Below are positions 25,802 through 34,258 of a DNA stretch of 64,000 nt, one piece after another. The translations under genes and the position numbers were made by a program. This DNA comes from Oceanospirillaceae bacterium (lineage in GTDB: Bacteria; Pseudomonadota; Gammaproteobacteria; Pseudomonadales; Litoribrevibacteraceae), in contig JADFAD010000001.1 in NCBI GenBank assembly GCA_015665455.1, forward strand, positions 806,001 to 870,000, read 5' to 3'. Below the pieces are notes generated by a model that had not been told where the DNA came from, did not search any database, and saw nothing but the letters and a program-made list of their open reading frames with translations. Each line of letters starts with the position of its first letter. Positions within the stretch are counted from its first letter, which is position 1.

Positions 25802-26830
25802 TTACGTTTTTTGTTGACGAAGTTTGAAGTTCTTTTTGGCTAACTCCTGCATATCTGCCACGGTGTCGCTTTCGTCCATAATTTCACGACCCAACATGGT
25901 TTCAATGGCATCTTCGAGTGTTACGACGGCTTGGGTTTGACCAAACTTGTCCTGAACAATGAATAGATGCTCTCTTCGTTTGATGAACAAATCGATCAAT
26001 TTAAGAATCGGTAGACGCTCAGAGACCACATACACAGGTGTAGTGATGGATGAGACCGGTTCGTTGCCTTGGCCATGTCTTTCTGCTTCCAGTAGCTGAC
26101 GGCTAGTCACAATACCTATGACATGGTCTATGTCATTCTCATACACAGGAATACGCGTAAAGGGCGCTTCTTCTAGCTTTTCTAGCGCATCCGTGATGGA
26201 CACAATTCCATCGATGGACCAAACCACGGAGCGCGGCGTTGCGATGTCTTCCGTTCTAACTTCTCGCATTGTAAGGATACTATTTAAAAGATCATTCTCC
26301 TGCGCTGCTAAGCTTCCTCCTCGATGACTCAACGTTGCCAAGGCGGCGATTTCTTCTCGACTGATGGTGTCTTTCTGCTTGCTTTTTAATAGGTTGGTTA
26401 AACGAGCAGAGAACCAGACAAGGGGATAGAGAACCCGTGTCATCCACTTGATCATGTGTGCAGCAGGTACAGCCAGCTGTCTCCAATAGTTGGCACCTAG
26501 GGTTTTAGGAATAATTTCAGATAAATACAAAATAGCCAATGTCAAAACGAATGCGATAACGCCTTCCCATTGAGATCCAAATAATTTACTGGCTTGAGCA
26601 CCTACACCGGCAGCCCCCATGGTATGAGCAAAGGTATTCAGAATTAGAATGCCTGAAATGGATTCATCTAAGCGGTTTTTAACTTGCTGAATGACGGCGC
26701 CACCTTTAGGGTTTTTCTTTAAGGTGGTTTCGATGTATCCGGGGCTGATAGACAGTAGGACTGCCTCAAGAATGGAGCATATAAAGGAGATACCAATAGC
26801 TATCACAAGATAACTGATTAATAGGCCCAT
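25802..26830 (-). CDS. CNNM/DUF21 transporter-like membrane protein with CBS pair
   Basis: 342 residues. An N-terminal CNNM (DUF21) domain (about 1-165) has four hydrophobic segments, including SFICSILEAVLLSISPGYIE near the start and YLSEIIPKTLGANYW, followed by a CBS pair (about 195-325: DIATPRSVVWSID, FTRIPVYENDIDHVIGIV, LFIVQDKFGQTQAVVTLED). The C-terminal transporter-associated CorC/HlyC domain of longer relatives is absent. Members act in Mg2+/Co2+ efflux or Mg homeostasis; the CBS pair usually binds adenine nucleotides. A Fur-like box lies 23 bases upstream of the start. No clear ribosome site at normal spacing. Confidence 0.88.
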   Translation of the reverse strand: MGLLISYLVIAIGISFICSILEAVLLSISPGYIETTLKKNPKGGAVIQQVKNRLDESISGILILNTFAHTMGAAGVGAQASKLFGSQWEGVIAFVLTLAILYLSEIIPKTLGANYWRQLAVPAAHMIKWMTRVLYPLVWFSARLTNLLKSKQKDTISREEIAALATLSHRGGSLAAQENDLLNSILTMREVRTEDIATPRSVVWSIDGIVSITDALEKLEEAPFTRIPVYENDIDHVIGIVTSRQLLEAERHGQGNEPVSSITTPVYVVSERLPILKLIDLFIKRREHLFIVQDKFGQTQAVVTLEDAIETMLGREIMDESDTVADMQELAKKNFKLRQQKT

Positions 26831-26852
26831 TAGTTTTTTATAACCTCATATT

Positions 26853-26871
26853 GATAATGATAATACTTAGA
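26853..26871. promoter_or_regulatory. Fur-box-like sequence
   Basis: GATAATGATAATACTTAGA agrees with the 19-bp Fur consensus at 15 positions, the first 12 consecutively. It lies 23 bases upstream of the minus-strand CNNM gene and about 138 upstream of the RNase Z gene, so the CNNM gene is the likelier target. AT-rich setting raises the chance-match rate. Confidence 0.4.
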
Positions 26872-27008
26872 AGCGAAATTACACGGCAAGTTCCCGAATA
26901 ACTTAAGTTTCTTTACTAATCATAGCTGTTAAATCTGGAGAGTGAATCACTCTTATCTTCAATCTTTATACCCTATAATCTATCTGGTTTGTTAGAGAAA
27001 ATGAAAAT

Positions 27009-27986
27009 ATGGAAATAATATTCTTGGGTACCTCTTCGGGGACCCCCACAAAAACCCGAAATGTGTCTGGTTTAGCGATCAGGAAATCCAATGCAAAAGC
27101 TTGGTGCATGGTGGACTGTGGCGAAGGCTCTCAACATCGAATTCTCGAAAAAAATTTGACGCTTAAAAACCTTCAGTCGATTTTTATTACTCACATACAT
27201 GGTGACCATTGTTATGGGTTACCTGGGGTTTTAGCGTCTGCAGCGATGGCTGGCCGCACAGAACCTTTGTGGTTATATGGGCCAAAGAAGATACAGTCTT
27301 TTGTCGAAGGCATGATTGAAAGCACTGAACTGTGGTTAGGTTACGATATTTATTTTGTGGATGTAGAGGCGCCGATTGAAAGCACGCCTATATTGGACTT
27401 TGAGATTGAAGTCATTGAACTGTCTCATCGGGTGCCTTCATTCGCCTACGCGTTCACAGAGAAGAATCGAGTCCAAAAGTTAAACGTTAAAAAGCTTAAA
27501 GAAGATCAAATTCCTTCAGGTCCATCGTGGGGGCAGCTGCAAAAAGGAATGGACATTACTTTAGAAAATGGTTGTTTGGTTCACGCTAAAGATTATTTAT
27601 TAGCGTCAGATGAACCTCGGAAAATAATCATTGGGGGAGATAACGACCGACCAGATCTTTTGACGGATGCCGCTCGTAACGCTCATGTTTTGGTGCATGA
27701 GGCAACGTATACTCAGGAGGTTCTAGAAAAAATAGGTGAAGGGCCTCAACACAGTTCCGCCAAGAGAGTCGCTGAGTTTTCAGAAAAGAATCAGTTGGCC
27801 AACCTTGTACTGACTCATTTCAGCCCTCGTTATGCAGATAAAAAGTGTTCGGGGCAGTCCATAGACGACATTGAGAATGAGGCTAAAGAGTACTTTTCAG
27901 GGAACCTCATTTTAGCCAATGACTTAGATTGTTATGAGTTAAAAAAGGACGGTCTATTCATTCGAAAGTCTGATTTAAGAGATTGA
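27009..27986 (+). CDS. rnz: Ribonuclease Z
   Basis: 325-residue short-form RNase Z, which removes 3' trailers from tRNA precursors. Begins with the family signature MEIIFLGTSSGTPTKTRNVS; the metal site HIHGDHCYGLPG is at about 61-72; the second His ligand is in VLVHEATY, and the third in LVLTHFSPRY. AFAYAFTEKN matches the exosite region. Cytoplasmic, single gene. The start at 27009 has only a weak purine run (AGAGAAAA). Length is normal for the bacterial short form (about 305-325). Confidence 0.95.
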   Translation: MEIIFLGTSSGTPTKTRNVSGLAIRKSNAKAWCMVDCGEGSQHRILEKNLTLKNLQSIFITHIHGDHCYGLPGVLASAAMAGRTEPLWLYGPKKIQSFVEGMIESTELWLGYDIYFVDVEAPIESTPILDFEIEVIELSHRVPSFAYAFTEKNRVQKLNVKKLKEDQIPSGPSWGQLQKGMDITLENGCLVHAKDYLLASDEPRKIIIGGDNDRPDLLTDAARNAHVLVHEATYTQEVLEKIGEGPQHSSAKRVAEFSEKNQLANLVLTHFSPRYADKKCSGQSIDDIENEAKEYFSGNLILANDLDCYELKKDGLFIRKSDLRD

Positions 27987-28087
27987 TTCTCGAATGAAAA
28001 AATACTTGTCCAGTTTTCGGTTGTTGAACGATTTAATTTCAGTGTATTTTACTGATTAAATACTACGATGGAATTCATTAGAGCCGT

Positions 28088-29150
28088 ATGTTAGTTACCG
28101 ATCAGGCTAAAATAAGCACTTACTATCAAGCGTTATTAAATAGAGAATCCAGTTACGTCGGGATTTTTTATGTAGGGGTTAAGACTACTTCGGTTTTTTG
28201 CATTGCTACTTGTCGCGCCAGAAAACCTAAACATTGAGAATGTAAGCTTCTATACCACGTTTAAAGACGCCTTAGATGAGGGGTTCAGACCGTGTAAGAT
28301 CTGTAGACCTACCGAGAATGCTAATCTGGCGCCCGTTGAAGTTGAGTTAGCTATTCAACTCGTCAAGGATAACCCAAAAGACAAAGTATCTGATTTCCGG
28401 CTTAAAGAGTGCGGAGTGAGCCCTGAATTAGTTCGGCGCTGGTTTAAGAAGCACTACGGCATGACGTTCCAAGCTTATCAACGAATGTATCGTATAAATA
28501 ATGCAATGATGGAGTTGAAAGGTGGCAGAAAGGCAACGGATATTGCACTTGATACGGGCTATGACTCATTAAGTGGTTTTGGTTATACGTATAAGAAATA
28601 CATAGGGAAGTCGCCGAAGAACAGTGTAAATGACAATGTCATTTTGATCAGTCGGCTAACTACGCCTCTGGGGCCGATGTTTGTATGTGCGACAGAGCAA
28701 GGTGTGTGTTTATTGGAGTTTGTGGATCGTAGGATGCTTGAGACTGAATTTCGAGATCTCCAACGTTTACTTAAAGCGAGCATTATTGTGGGTGAAAATC
28801 GACACATTGATCAAGCGAAGAAAGAACTCGCTGAGTACTTTGATGGTCAAAGAAAAACGTTCGATGTCTCACTTCATACGCCAGGTACGGATTTTCAAAA
28901 TACAGTATGGCAAGCGCTACACGCTATCCCGTTTGGTGAAACCTCGACTTACCAAAAGCAAGCAGAAAGAATTGATAAACCAAAAGCCATTAGAGCCGTT
29001 GCATCTGCTAATGGGTTTAACCGTATATCAATTATGGTGCCGTGCCACCGTGTCATAGGTAAAGATGGCAAATTGGTTGGTTATGGTGGAGGTTTGGAGC
29101 GAAAACGTTGGTTGATTGAACATGAACAAGCAAATCAATCCTGTGTTTAA
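28088..29150 (+). pseudogene. ada: Ada methylation-repair regulator, split by a +1 frameshift
   Basis: Ada-type protein (methyl transfer from DNA to its own Cys, and activation of the adaptive response) interrupted by one extra T. From the ATG at 28088 the frame gives 49 residues ending KPKH and then TGA (28235-28237). Skipping one T at 28234/28235 continues ENVSFYTTF in the other frame through 29150, restoring a 353-residue protein, the size of E. coli Ada (354). In the restored numbering the zinc cysteines fall at 38, 42, 69 and 72, identical to E. coli. The AraC-type HTH (about 95-180) and the C-terminal methyltransferase domain with IMVPCHRV are intact. The downstream half has no good start of its own. 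Real mutation, sequencing error or recoding cannot be told apart here. The stop overlaps the convergent next gene. Confidence 0.88.
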
Positions 29151-30184
29151 TTCTTGTGTTTAACGCCTGTTTTGTCCATTCCCATGGAAACGACTAGCGG
29201 GTTCAGTGCTTGACGGGCCATAAAGTCTTCTTTGTTGTTGATTCCTTGCCAGCCAATATTAATCAGTGAATGGGCAACTGAACTTCCTAAACTGCTACCA
29301 GGTCCAAGTACAATAATCGTGTCCGGTGAAAACTCTTTTACTCCAATTTCAATGGCCTTATTGAATAAGTACGGTTCAGTGACTTGGTGACCGAGGGTAT
29401 ATTCAAACAAGTAAGACGAACAAGTGCTGTAGGGTGTCCAGATGTGTCCGCGTCCATCGATCAGAGGGTATTTAGGTTTTTGGACATTAAGTGATGAAAG
29501 TAATGACTTTCCAGTTTCAGATATATGTTGCATTAATGGCGTATGGAATGCCCCGTGATTGTAGAGTCGCATAGGGAAACGGTCATTAATGTTCGGGACT
29601 GCTTCTTCAAAGGCGTTTAGACCGGTTTCATTACCAGCAATGACGACATAGCCACCAAGGTCGATGGAGAGGAAAAGCGAATGGGCTTCTTTTAGGTTAA
29701 TTTGCTCTATAAGCGATTGAAGTTTCTGTTTTTTGCTAGGTATTAGGTTCCAATTTTCATCCATGGCAGGGTAGATGAGTTGGCCTCCGATCAAGCCCTG
29801 TTTCATCATGGAACCCATAGTATCGATCAACTGAATGCTGTCCTCGGGGATCAGAGCTTGCGCAACCGATAGCGCAATATACCACCCCATGGAATTGCCT
29901 GTAACCGCGACGATGTCGTATTCGTCTTGATTAATACTTTGGAAATCTGCATAAGCGCAGGCGTAAATTAAGGAGGATGCATGTTCTCCCAAGGTGTGCA
30001 GTTTGAAAGAGTATTTATCTTTTGAATCCAGTTCATGAACCGTAGGCTGATTAACCGATTCTCGGTAGTGTTCGATAAAACGTAGTTGTTCGGTTTTATC
30101 TGAATGGTATCGAGATAAATACCCTAACTCATCTTTGTTGTAAGTACCTCGACCCGGACAGACGACCAGTGCGCGTTTTTTCAT
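29147..30184 (-). CDS. FabD-like acyltransferase with atypical nucleophile elbow
   Basis: 345 residues with the acyl/malonyltransferase plan: CPGRGTYNKDE at the N-terminus in place of FPGQG, the nucleophile elbow GNSMGWY (Ser about 98) in place of GHSLGE, the catalytic His in GAFHTPLM, and LGPGSSLG near the end. The core Ser-His pair is kept but the elbow differs from true FabD, so the acyl group or acceptor may not be malonate/ACP. It overlaps the E1 fusion gene upstream by four bases (ATGA), showing tight translational coupling, and no acyl carrier protein or ketosynthase is nearby. Could transfer an acyl group made by the E1 enzyme; that is inference. A housekeeping FabD role is unlikely given the context. 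Confidence 0.75.
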   Translation of the reverse strand: MKKRALVVCPGRGTYNKDELGYLSRYHSDKTEQLRFIEHYRESVNQPTVHELDSKDKYSFKLHTLGEHASSLIYACAYADFQSINQDEYDIVAVTGNSMGWYIALSVAQALIPEDSIQLIDTMGSMMKQGLIGGQLIYPAMDENWNLIPSKKQKLQSLIEQINLKEAHSLFLSIDLGGYVVIAGNETGLNAFEEAVPNINDRFPMRLYNHGAFHTPLMQHISETGKSLLSSLNVQKPKYPLIDGRGHIWTPYSTCSSYLFEYTLGHQVTEPYLFNKAIEIGVKEFSPDTIIVLGPGSSLGSSVAHSLINIGWQGINNKEDFMARQALNPLVVSMGMDKTGVKHKN

Positions 30185-32469
30185 TTTACTGCCCTTATCG
30201 TTGTTTTGGGTGTGGTTTTAAGTTGAGTATCTGAACTTGCTAGCGCCATGCTGAGGATGTCTTCAATAATGTTATCTACGGAAGGCAACACTAAGTTTGC
30301 TGCTTCACCAAGAGGAATGAAGCTGTCTTCAGCGGTTCTTCGTTTAATCTTTTCTGGCTTTTGGTCGGCTTCTAATAGCATGCACATGAGGGATTCACTG
30401 AGGGAACCCGTTTTTCGACATTCGTCTAAAATCAGTACCGATTGGCATAGATTCATTTCTTTTAATAAACCTTCTTCATTAAGCGGTGCAAGCCACCTGA
30501 GGTCTATAATCCGACCGTTAAGGTTATGTTGATCTTTTAATATTTTTTCAGCTTTTCGGGAAAGGTAATACCCGTTGCCATAGGTTACGATGCAGTAATC
30601 GGTGCCATGGCCAAACGTATTAAACTCGCTAGGTTGGATTGGTGTATGGTGTTCTGGATAGGGGCTTGACCAGAGATCATCACCTGGTTCGTGCAGGTCT
30701 CGAGTCATGTAAAGCGCAATGGGTTCTATAAAGATGACGACTCGATTCTCTTTATGTGCTAATTCTACGCAACTGCGAAGCAGGGCTACAGCATCCAAGC
30801 CATTGGAGGGGCAGGCGATGACTAATCCTGGAATGTCTCGAAATACGGCGATTGAATTGTCGTTGTGGAAGTGCCCCCCAAACCCTTTTTGGTAGGCTAA
30901 ACCTGCAATGCGGACGACCATCGGATTGCTATATTGTTTATTAGAGAAGAAGGATAGGGTGGCGGCTTCGCCGCGTATTTGATCTTCGGCATTATGAACG
31001 TAGGCTAAGAATTGAATTTCCGGAATGGGTAAAATACCATTCTGAGCCAAACCAATGGCACCGCCTAATATACTGGTTTCATCCAATAAGGCGTTAAATA
31101 CCCTGTTCGGCCCGAACTTCTGTTGCAGTCGAGACGTGACATGATAAACCCCGCCTTTTGTTGCGACGTCTTCACCAAACACGACGATATTTTTGAGTTC
31201 GGCCATGGTTTCAGCTAAAGCAAAGTTAATCATGCGCCCTAAAGGTTGCGGCGCTTGAAGTGCGTTAAGTTCTTTTTGGAACAGTTTCTGTCGGGCTTCG
31301 GGTTTTAATCCTATTAGAGGAGGATGCTGATTTATATCTGGAATAATCGAAGCCATGACTTCTTCTGTATTTTGCAGCTTAGGTCGATGTATGACCTCTT
31401 GAGCGATTAACGTAATTTGATGTTGATGTGTTTGATAAATATCCAGTATTTGCTGGTGGCTGAGTATGTTCAAGTCAGTGAGAATTCTTGCTGAATGAAG
31501 CAATGGATCATTACTTTGGTTTTGATCTATTTGAGATTGTTTTAAGTATGCAGTTTCTGCATCTGCGCCCGCATGGCCCATCAACCGAACGGTTTCCATG
31601 TGAAGAAAAACAGGGCGTTGTTGCCTAGCAATCTCGACGGCTTTAGAGGCATTGAGATAGCAATGAAGTAAATCTAAACCATCGGCTTGAAGATAAGTCA
31701 GTTTTGGTCGATGTTTAAAATTTTGTTCTATCCAACCCGTTGGCGTTTTAACTGATATGCCTATGCCGTTGTCTTCGCATACCCAAAGCAAAGGTAAATC
31801 CAATCCTTGATAAGCACACCAAGAAGACATGTTAAACGCACTTTGGGCCGTTGCGTGATTTGCCGACGCATCACCGAAATTACACATGACTAGCGCGTTA
31901 TCAGGAGGATAATCATCGTTGCAATTATCCAGTTTGAGGCGTTTTCTGGTGGGGATAGCCAGAGCAGCCCCGACGGCTTTAGGCAAGTGTGAAGCAATGG
32001 TGCTTGTTTGTGGAGGAACGTTCAGTGCTTTACTGCCGAGTACCTTGTGACGGCCACCGGAGATTGTATCTTCGCTGGAGGCGCACAAAGAGAGCAGCAT
32101 GTCCCAAATGGGGGATTGGGCTTCTATTTTGGGGGTGTCGAGTTGCGCTTTTCGTGCTCTGTGTATAAAAAAAGCACCACTGCGATAATGAAGGTAAGCA
32201 GGGTCCGTGACCTTTAGAGCCTCTGCTAATGCTGTGCTTCCTTCATGCCCCGAGCTGCCTATGGTGTAGAAGCTTTTGCCTATGGCTTTTAGCTTTCGAG
32301 CTTCTAAATCTAACAAACGGCTCAAGACTTGGGATTCAAACATAGAAATCAACTGCTCAGCAGAGAGGCCCGCTTCTGCCAGTGAAATACTGTGTCGACG
32401 CTCCGGTAGATTGTTCGTTGCGACGCGTTGGATGAAGTCGTCATTGATTGCTGTAGCACTGTCTCGCAT
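30181..32469 (-). CDS. Fused E1 alpha-beta 2-oxoacid dehydrogenase (branched-chain/pyruvate type)
   Basis: 762-residue thiamine-diphosphate enzyme with the alpha subunit (about 1-370) and beta subunit (about 395-740) of a 2-oxoacid dehydrogenase joined in one chain. Alpha: YTIGSSGHEGSTALAEAL, SHLPKAVGAALA and a ThDP region GDASANHATAQSAFN...CEDNGIGI, with the usual GDG replaced by GDA. Beta: VFGEDVATKGGVYHVT, NALLDETSILGGAIGLA, PEIQFLAYVHNAEDQI, GGHFHNDNSIAVF. No E2 or E3 gene is adjacent. AGGGG precedes the ATG. It lies 52 bases after gcdH on the same strand and overlaps the acyltransferase gene. Substrate unknown; a role in decarboxylating a 2-oxoacid to an acyl-CoA precursor is the general family role. 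Confidence 0.88.
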   Translation of the reverse strand: MRDSATAINDDFIQRVATNNLPERRHSISLAEAGLSAEQLISMFESQVLSRLLDLEARKLKAIGKSFYTIGSSGHEGSTALAEALKVTDPAYLHYRSGAFFIHRARKAQLDTPKIEAQSPIWDMLLSLCASSEDTISGGRHKVLGSKALNVPPQTSTIASHLPKAVGAALAIPTRKRLKLDNCNDDYPPDNALVMCNFGDASANHATAQSAFNMSSWCAYQGLDLPLLWVCEDNGIGISVKTPTGWIEQNFKHRPKLTYLQADGLDLLHCYLNASKAVEIARQQRPVFLHMETVRLMGHAGADAETAYLKQSQIDQNQSNDPLLHSARILTDLNILSHQQILDIYQTHQHQITLIAQEVIHRPKLQNTEEVMASIIPDINQHPPLIGLKPEARQKLFQKELNALQAPQPLGRMINFALAETMAELKNIVVFGEDVATKGGVYHVTSRLQQKFGPNRVFNALLDETSILGGAIGLAQNGILPIPEIQFLAYVHNAEDQIRGEAATLSFFSNKQYSNPMVVRIAGLAYQKGFGGHFHNDNSIAVFRDIPGLVIACPSNGLDAVALLRSCVELAHKENRVVIFIEPIALYMTRDLHEPGDDLWSSPYPEHHTPIQPSEFNTFGHGTDYCIVTYGNGYYLSRKAEKILKDQHNLNGRIIDLRWLAPLNEEGLLKEMNLCQSVLILDECRKTGSLSESLMCMLLEADQKPEKIKRRTAEDSFIPLGEAANLVLPSVDNIIEDILSMALASSDTQLKTTPKTTIRAVK

Positions 32470-32521
32470 GAAATCCCCTGATTAATCTAGCAGTTCAACG
32501 TTTGGCCTAGACGTATACACA

Positions 32522-33697
32522 TTAAAAGAACGCCTGAATCTCCGTTTGAGCTCGCCCCAGAATCAATGCATGAATGTCATGAGTGCCTTCATAGGTATTA
32601 ACCGCTTCGAGGTTCATCATGTGGCGAATGACATGGAACTCATCTGAAATACCGTTACCGCCGTGCATGTCTCTGGCTTCTCGTGCGATAGCGAGGGCTT
32701 TCCCGGCAGAATTTCGCTTAATAAGTGAGATTAACTCCACGGGGCATTGACCTTCGTCCATTAAGCGACCGGCTTGCAAACACCCTTGAAGACCCAAACT
32801 GATTTCAGTTTGCATGTCGGCGAGTTTCTTCTGAATGAGCTGGTTTGCAGCGAGAGGTTTGTTGAATTGAGTGCGATCCAAACTGTATTGTCGAGCGGCA
32901 TGCCAGCAGAACTCAGCGGCTCCTAACGCTCCCCAGGCAATACCGTATCGAGCTTTGTTTAAACAACCGAATGGACCTTTTAAACCACTGACATCGGGGA
33001 AAATATGGTCTTCAGGAACAATGACTTCATCCATAACAATTTCACCCGTGATGGACGCTCTTAACGAGAACTTACCTTCGATCTTGGGTGCGGATAAGCC
33101 TTTCATGCCTTTTTCAAGTACAAAGCCTCGAATCTTGCTGTCTAACTTGGCCCAAACGACGAATACATCTGCAATGGGGGCGTTGGTGATCCACATTTTA
33201 CTGCCAGTCAATTTATAACCGTCAGAGATTTTTTCTGCGCGAGTCTTCATGCCTGCAGGGTCAGATCCCGCGTCAGGTTCTGTAAGGCCAAAACACCCGA
33301 CCCATTCGCCTGAGGCTAACTTGGGTAAATATTTTTGTTTTTGTTCTTCCGTACCATAAGCATGAATGGGATGCATGACTAAAGACGATTGAACACTCAT
33401 GGCAGAGCGGTAGCCACTGTCGACACGTTCAATTTCTCGGGCGATTAATCCATAACTTACGTAGTTACTGCCTGCGCAACCGTACGTTTCAGATAGGGTT
33501 GCACCAAGTAATCCTAGGCTGCCCATTTCACTCATAATTTCTCGGTGAAATGTTTCGTGTCTATTCGCCTCAAGTACTCTGGATTGAAGTTTATCTTGGG
33601 CGTAATCACGAGTTGCATCTCTAATTAGGCGTTCTTCATCCGTCAGTTGTTGGTCTAATAAGAAAGGGTCTTGCCATGAGAATTGTGCGAGGGTCAT
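32522..33697 (-). CDS. gcdH: Glutaryl-CoA dehydrogenase
   Basis: 391-residue flavoprotein acyl-CoA dehydrogenase converting glutaryl-CoA to crotonyl-CoA and CO2 in lysine/tryptophan/glutarate breakdown. The N-terminus [18 protein letters not shown] and the C-terminus [20 protein letters not shown] are typical of GcdH; the catalytic Glu lies in YEGTHDI. FAD/substrate motifs: [14 protein letters not shown] and [18 protein letters not shown]. The ATG at 33697 with GGAG six bases upstream is preferred to the TTG two codons earlier. Divergent from a LysR gene, with an LTTR-type site 91-107 bases upstream. First gene of a probable three-gene unit with the E1 fusion and acyltransferase. Confidence 0.92.
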   Translation of the reverse strand: MTLAQFSWQDPFLLDQQLTDEERLIRDATRDYAQDKLQSRVLEANRHETFHREIMSEMGSLGLLGATLSETYGCAGSNYVSYGLIAREIERVDSGYRSAMSVQSSLVMHPIHAYGTEEQKQKYLPKLASGEWVGCFGLTEPDAGSDPAGMKTRAEKISDGYKLTGSKMWITNAPIADVFVVWAKLDSKIRGFVLEKGMKGLSAPKIEGKFSLRASITGEIVMDEVIVPEDHIFPDVSGLKGPFGCLNKARYGIAWGALGAAEFCWHAARQYSLDRTQFNKPLAANQLIQKKLADMQTEISLGLQGCLQAGRLMDEGQCPVELISLIKRNSAGKALAIAREARDMHGGNGISDEFHVIRHMMNLEAVNTYEGTHDIHALILGRAQTEIQAFF

Positions 33698-33787
33698 AAC
33701 CAACTCCGAAGCGTCTGTATTTGATGGGTATAAACAGAGGCTAAACGGAGTTGTGCTAAAGTTAAAATATAGTTTTTCTTTATCTGG

Positions 33788-33804
33788 TATAGATTCTATC
33801 TATA
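33788..33804. promoter_or_regulatory. LysR-type operator candidate upstream of gcdH
   Basis: TATAGAT-TCT-ATCTATA, a perfect 7-bp inverted repeat containing ATAG-N7-CTAT, which fits the T-N11-A pattern of LysR-type binding sites. It is 91-107 bases upstream of the gcdH start and a LysR gene is divergent, so it is a plausible activator site for gcdH. Confidence 0.5.
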
Positions 33805-34114
33805 TTGTTGAGCGCGAAGTGATTAATAGATTGTGTTTGGACAATGCGGTGTTAATTAAGGGTAATTTGTTCAAGTAAAGAGGAGGGTTAAACGTAGTAG
33901 AAGTAAAAGAGAAGGTGGAGAGCCCTAAAGGGCTCATAATAGTTTTTCTGCTCGCTTTTTATTTTTATTTTTGAGCGTCAATTCTAAGCTTCTGTTTTTA
34001 TTTTTATTGATGAAGCCGAATTGTCTGTTTTTGTTGTTCTTAATAAATATATAGCGATTGCTGTGCCAGTTTTAAAATAGTATTTAATAACAGTAAGTTA
34101 AGGGTATTCTTAAA

Positions 34115-34128
34115 AAAGAGTACTCTTT
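34115..34128. promoter_or_regulatory. 14-bp perfect palindrome upstream of LysR gene
   Basis: AAAGAGTACTCTTT is perfectly palindromic and lies about 130 bases before the LysR start. It could be a repressor or autoregulatory site; nothing identifies the binding protein. Confidence 0.3.
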
Positions 34129-34258
34129 AAAAATACATCAGTTGTTACTTGTGTTCCATTTTGTGGATGGTCTGTTGTGTTACTAGGTAACGCATTTGGG
34201 TAACACTTGGTTTCACTATTTGGAACAAATCAAATATTGGGCTTTCAGGAGGTCGACA

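Larger units (their letters stand above)
33698..34258. other. 561-base divergent region between gcdH and its LysR gene
   Basis: Long AT-rich region. It contains an LTTR-type site at 33788-33804, a GAGCCC-TAAA-GGGCTC hairpin (33920-33935) followed by T-rich sequence (terminator-like on the plus strand although no gene ends there), and a 14-bp palindrome at 34115-34128. A strong AGGAGGT precedes the LysR start. I find no convincing open frame. The length leaves room for a small RNA. Confidence 0.45.

Noticed and set aside
28203-29150. Stand-alone Ada-like gene starting at a TTG at 28203
   Set aside because: The start has no ribosome site and the upstream frame supplies the missing Cys38/Cys42 region, so it is the second half of a frameshifted ada.
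34196-34258. TTG-started extension of the LysR gene
   Set aside because: A full AGGAGGT site directly precedes the TTG at 34259, which also gives the standard LysR opening.
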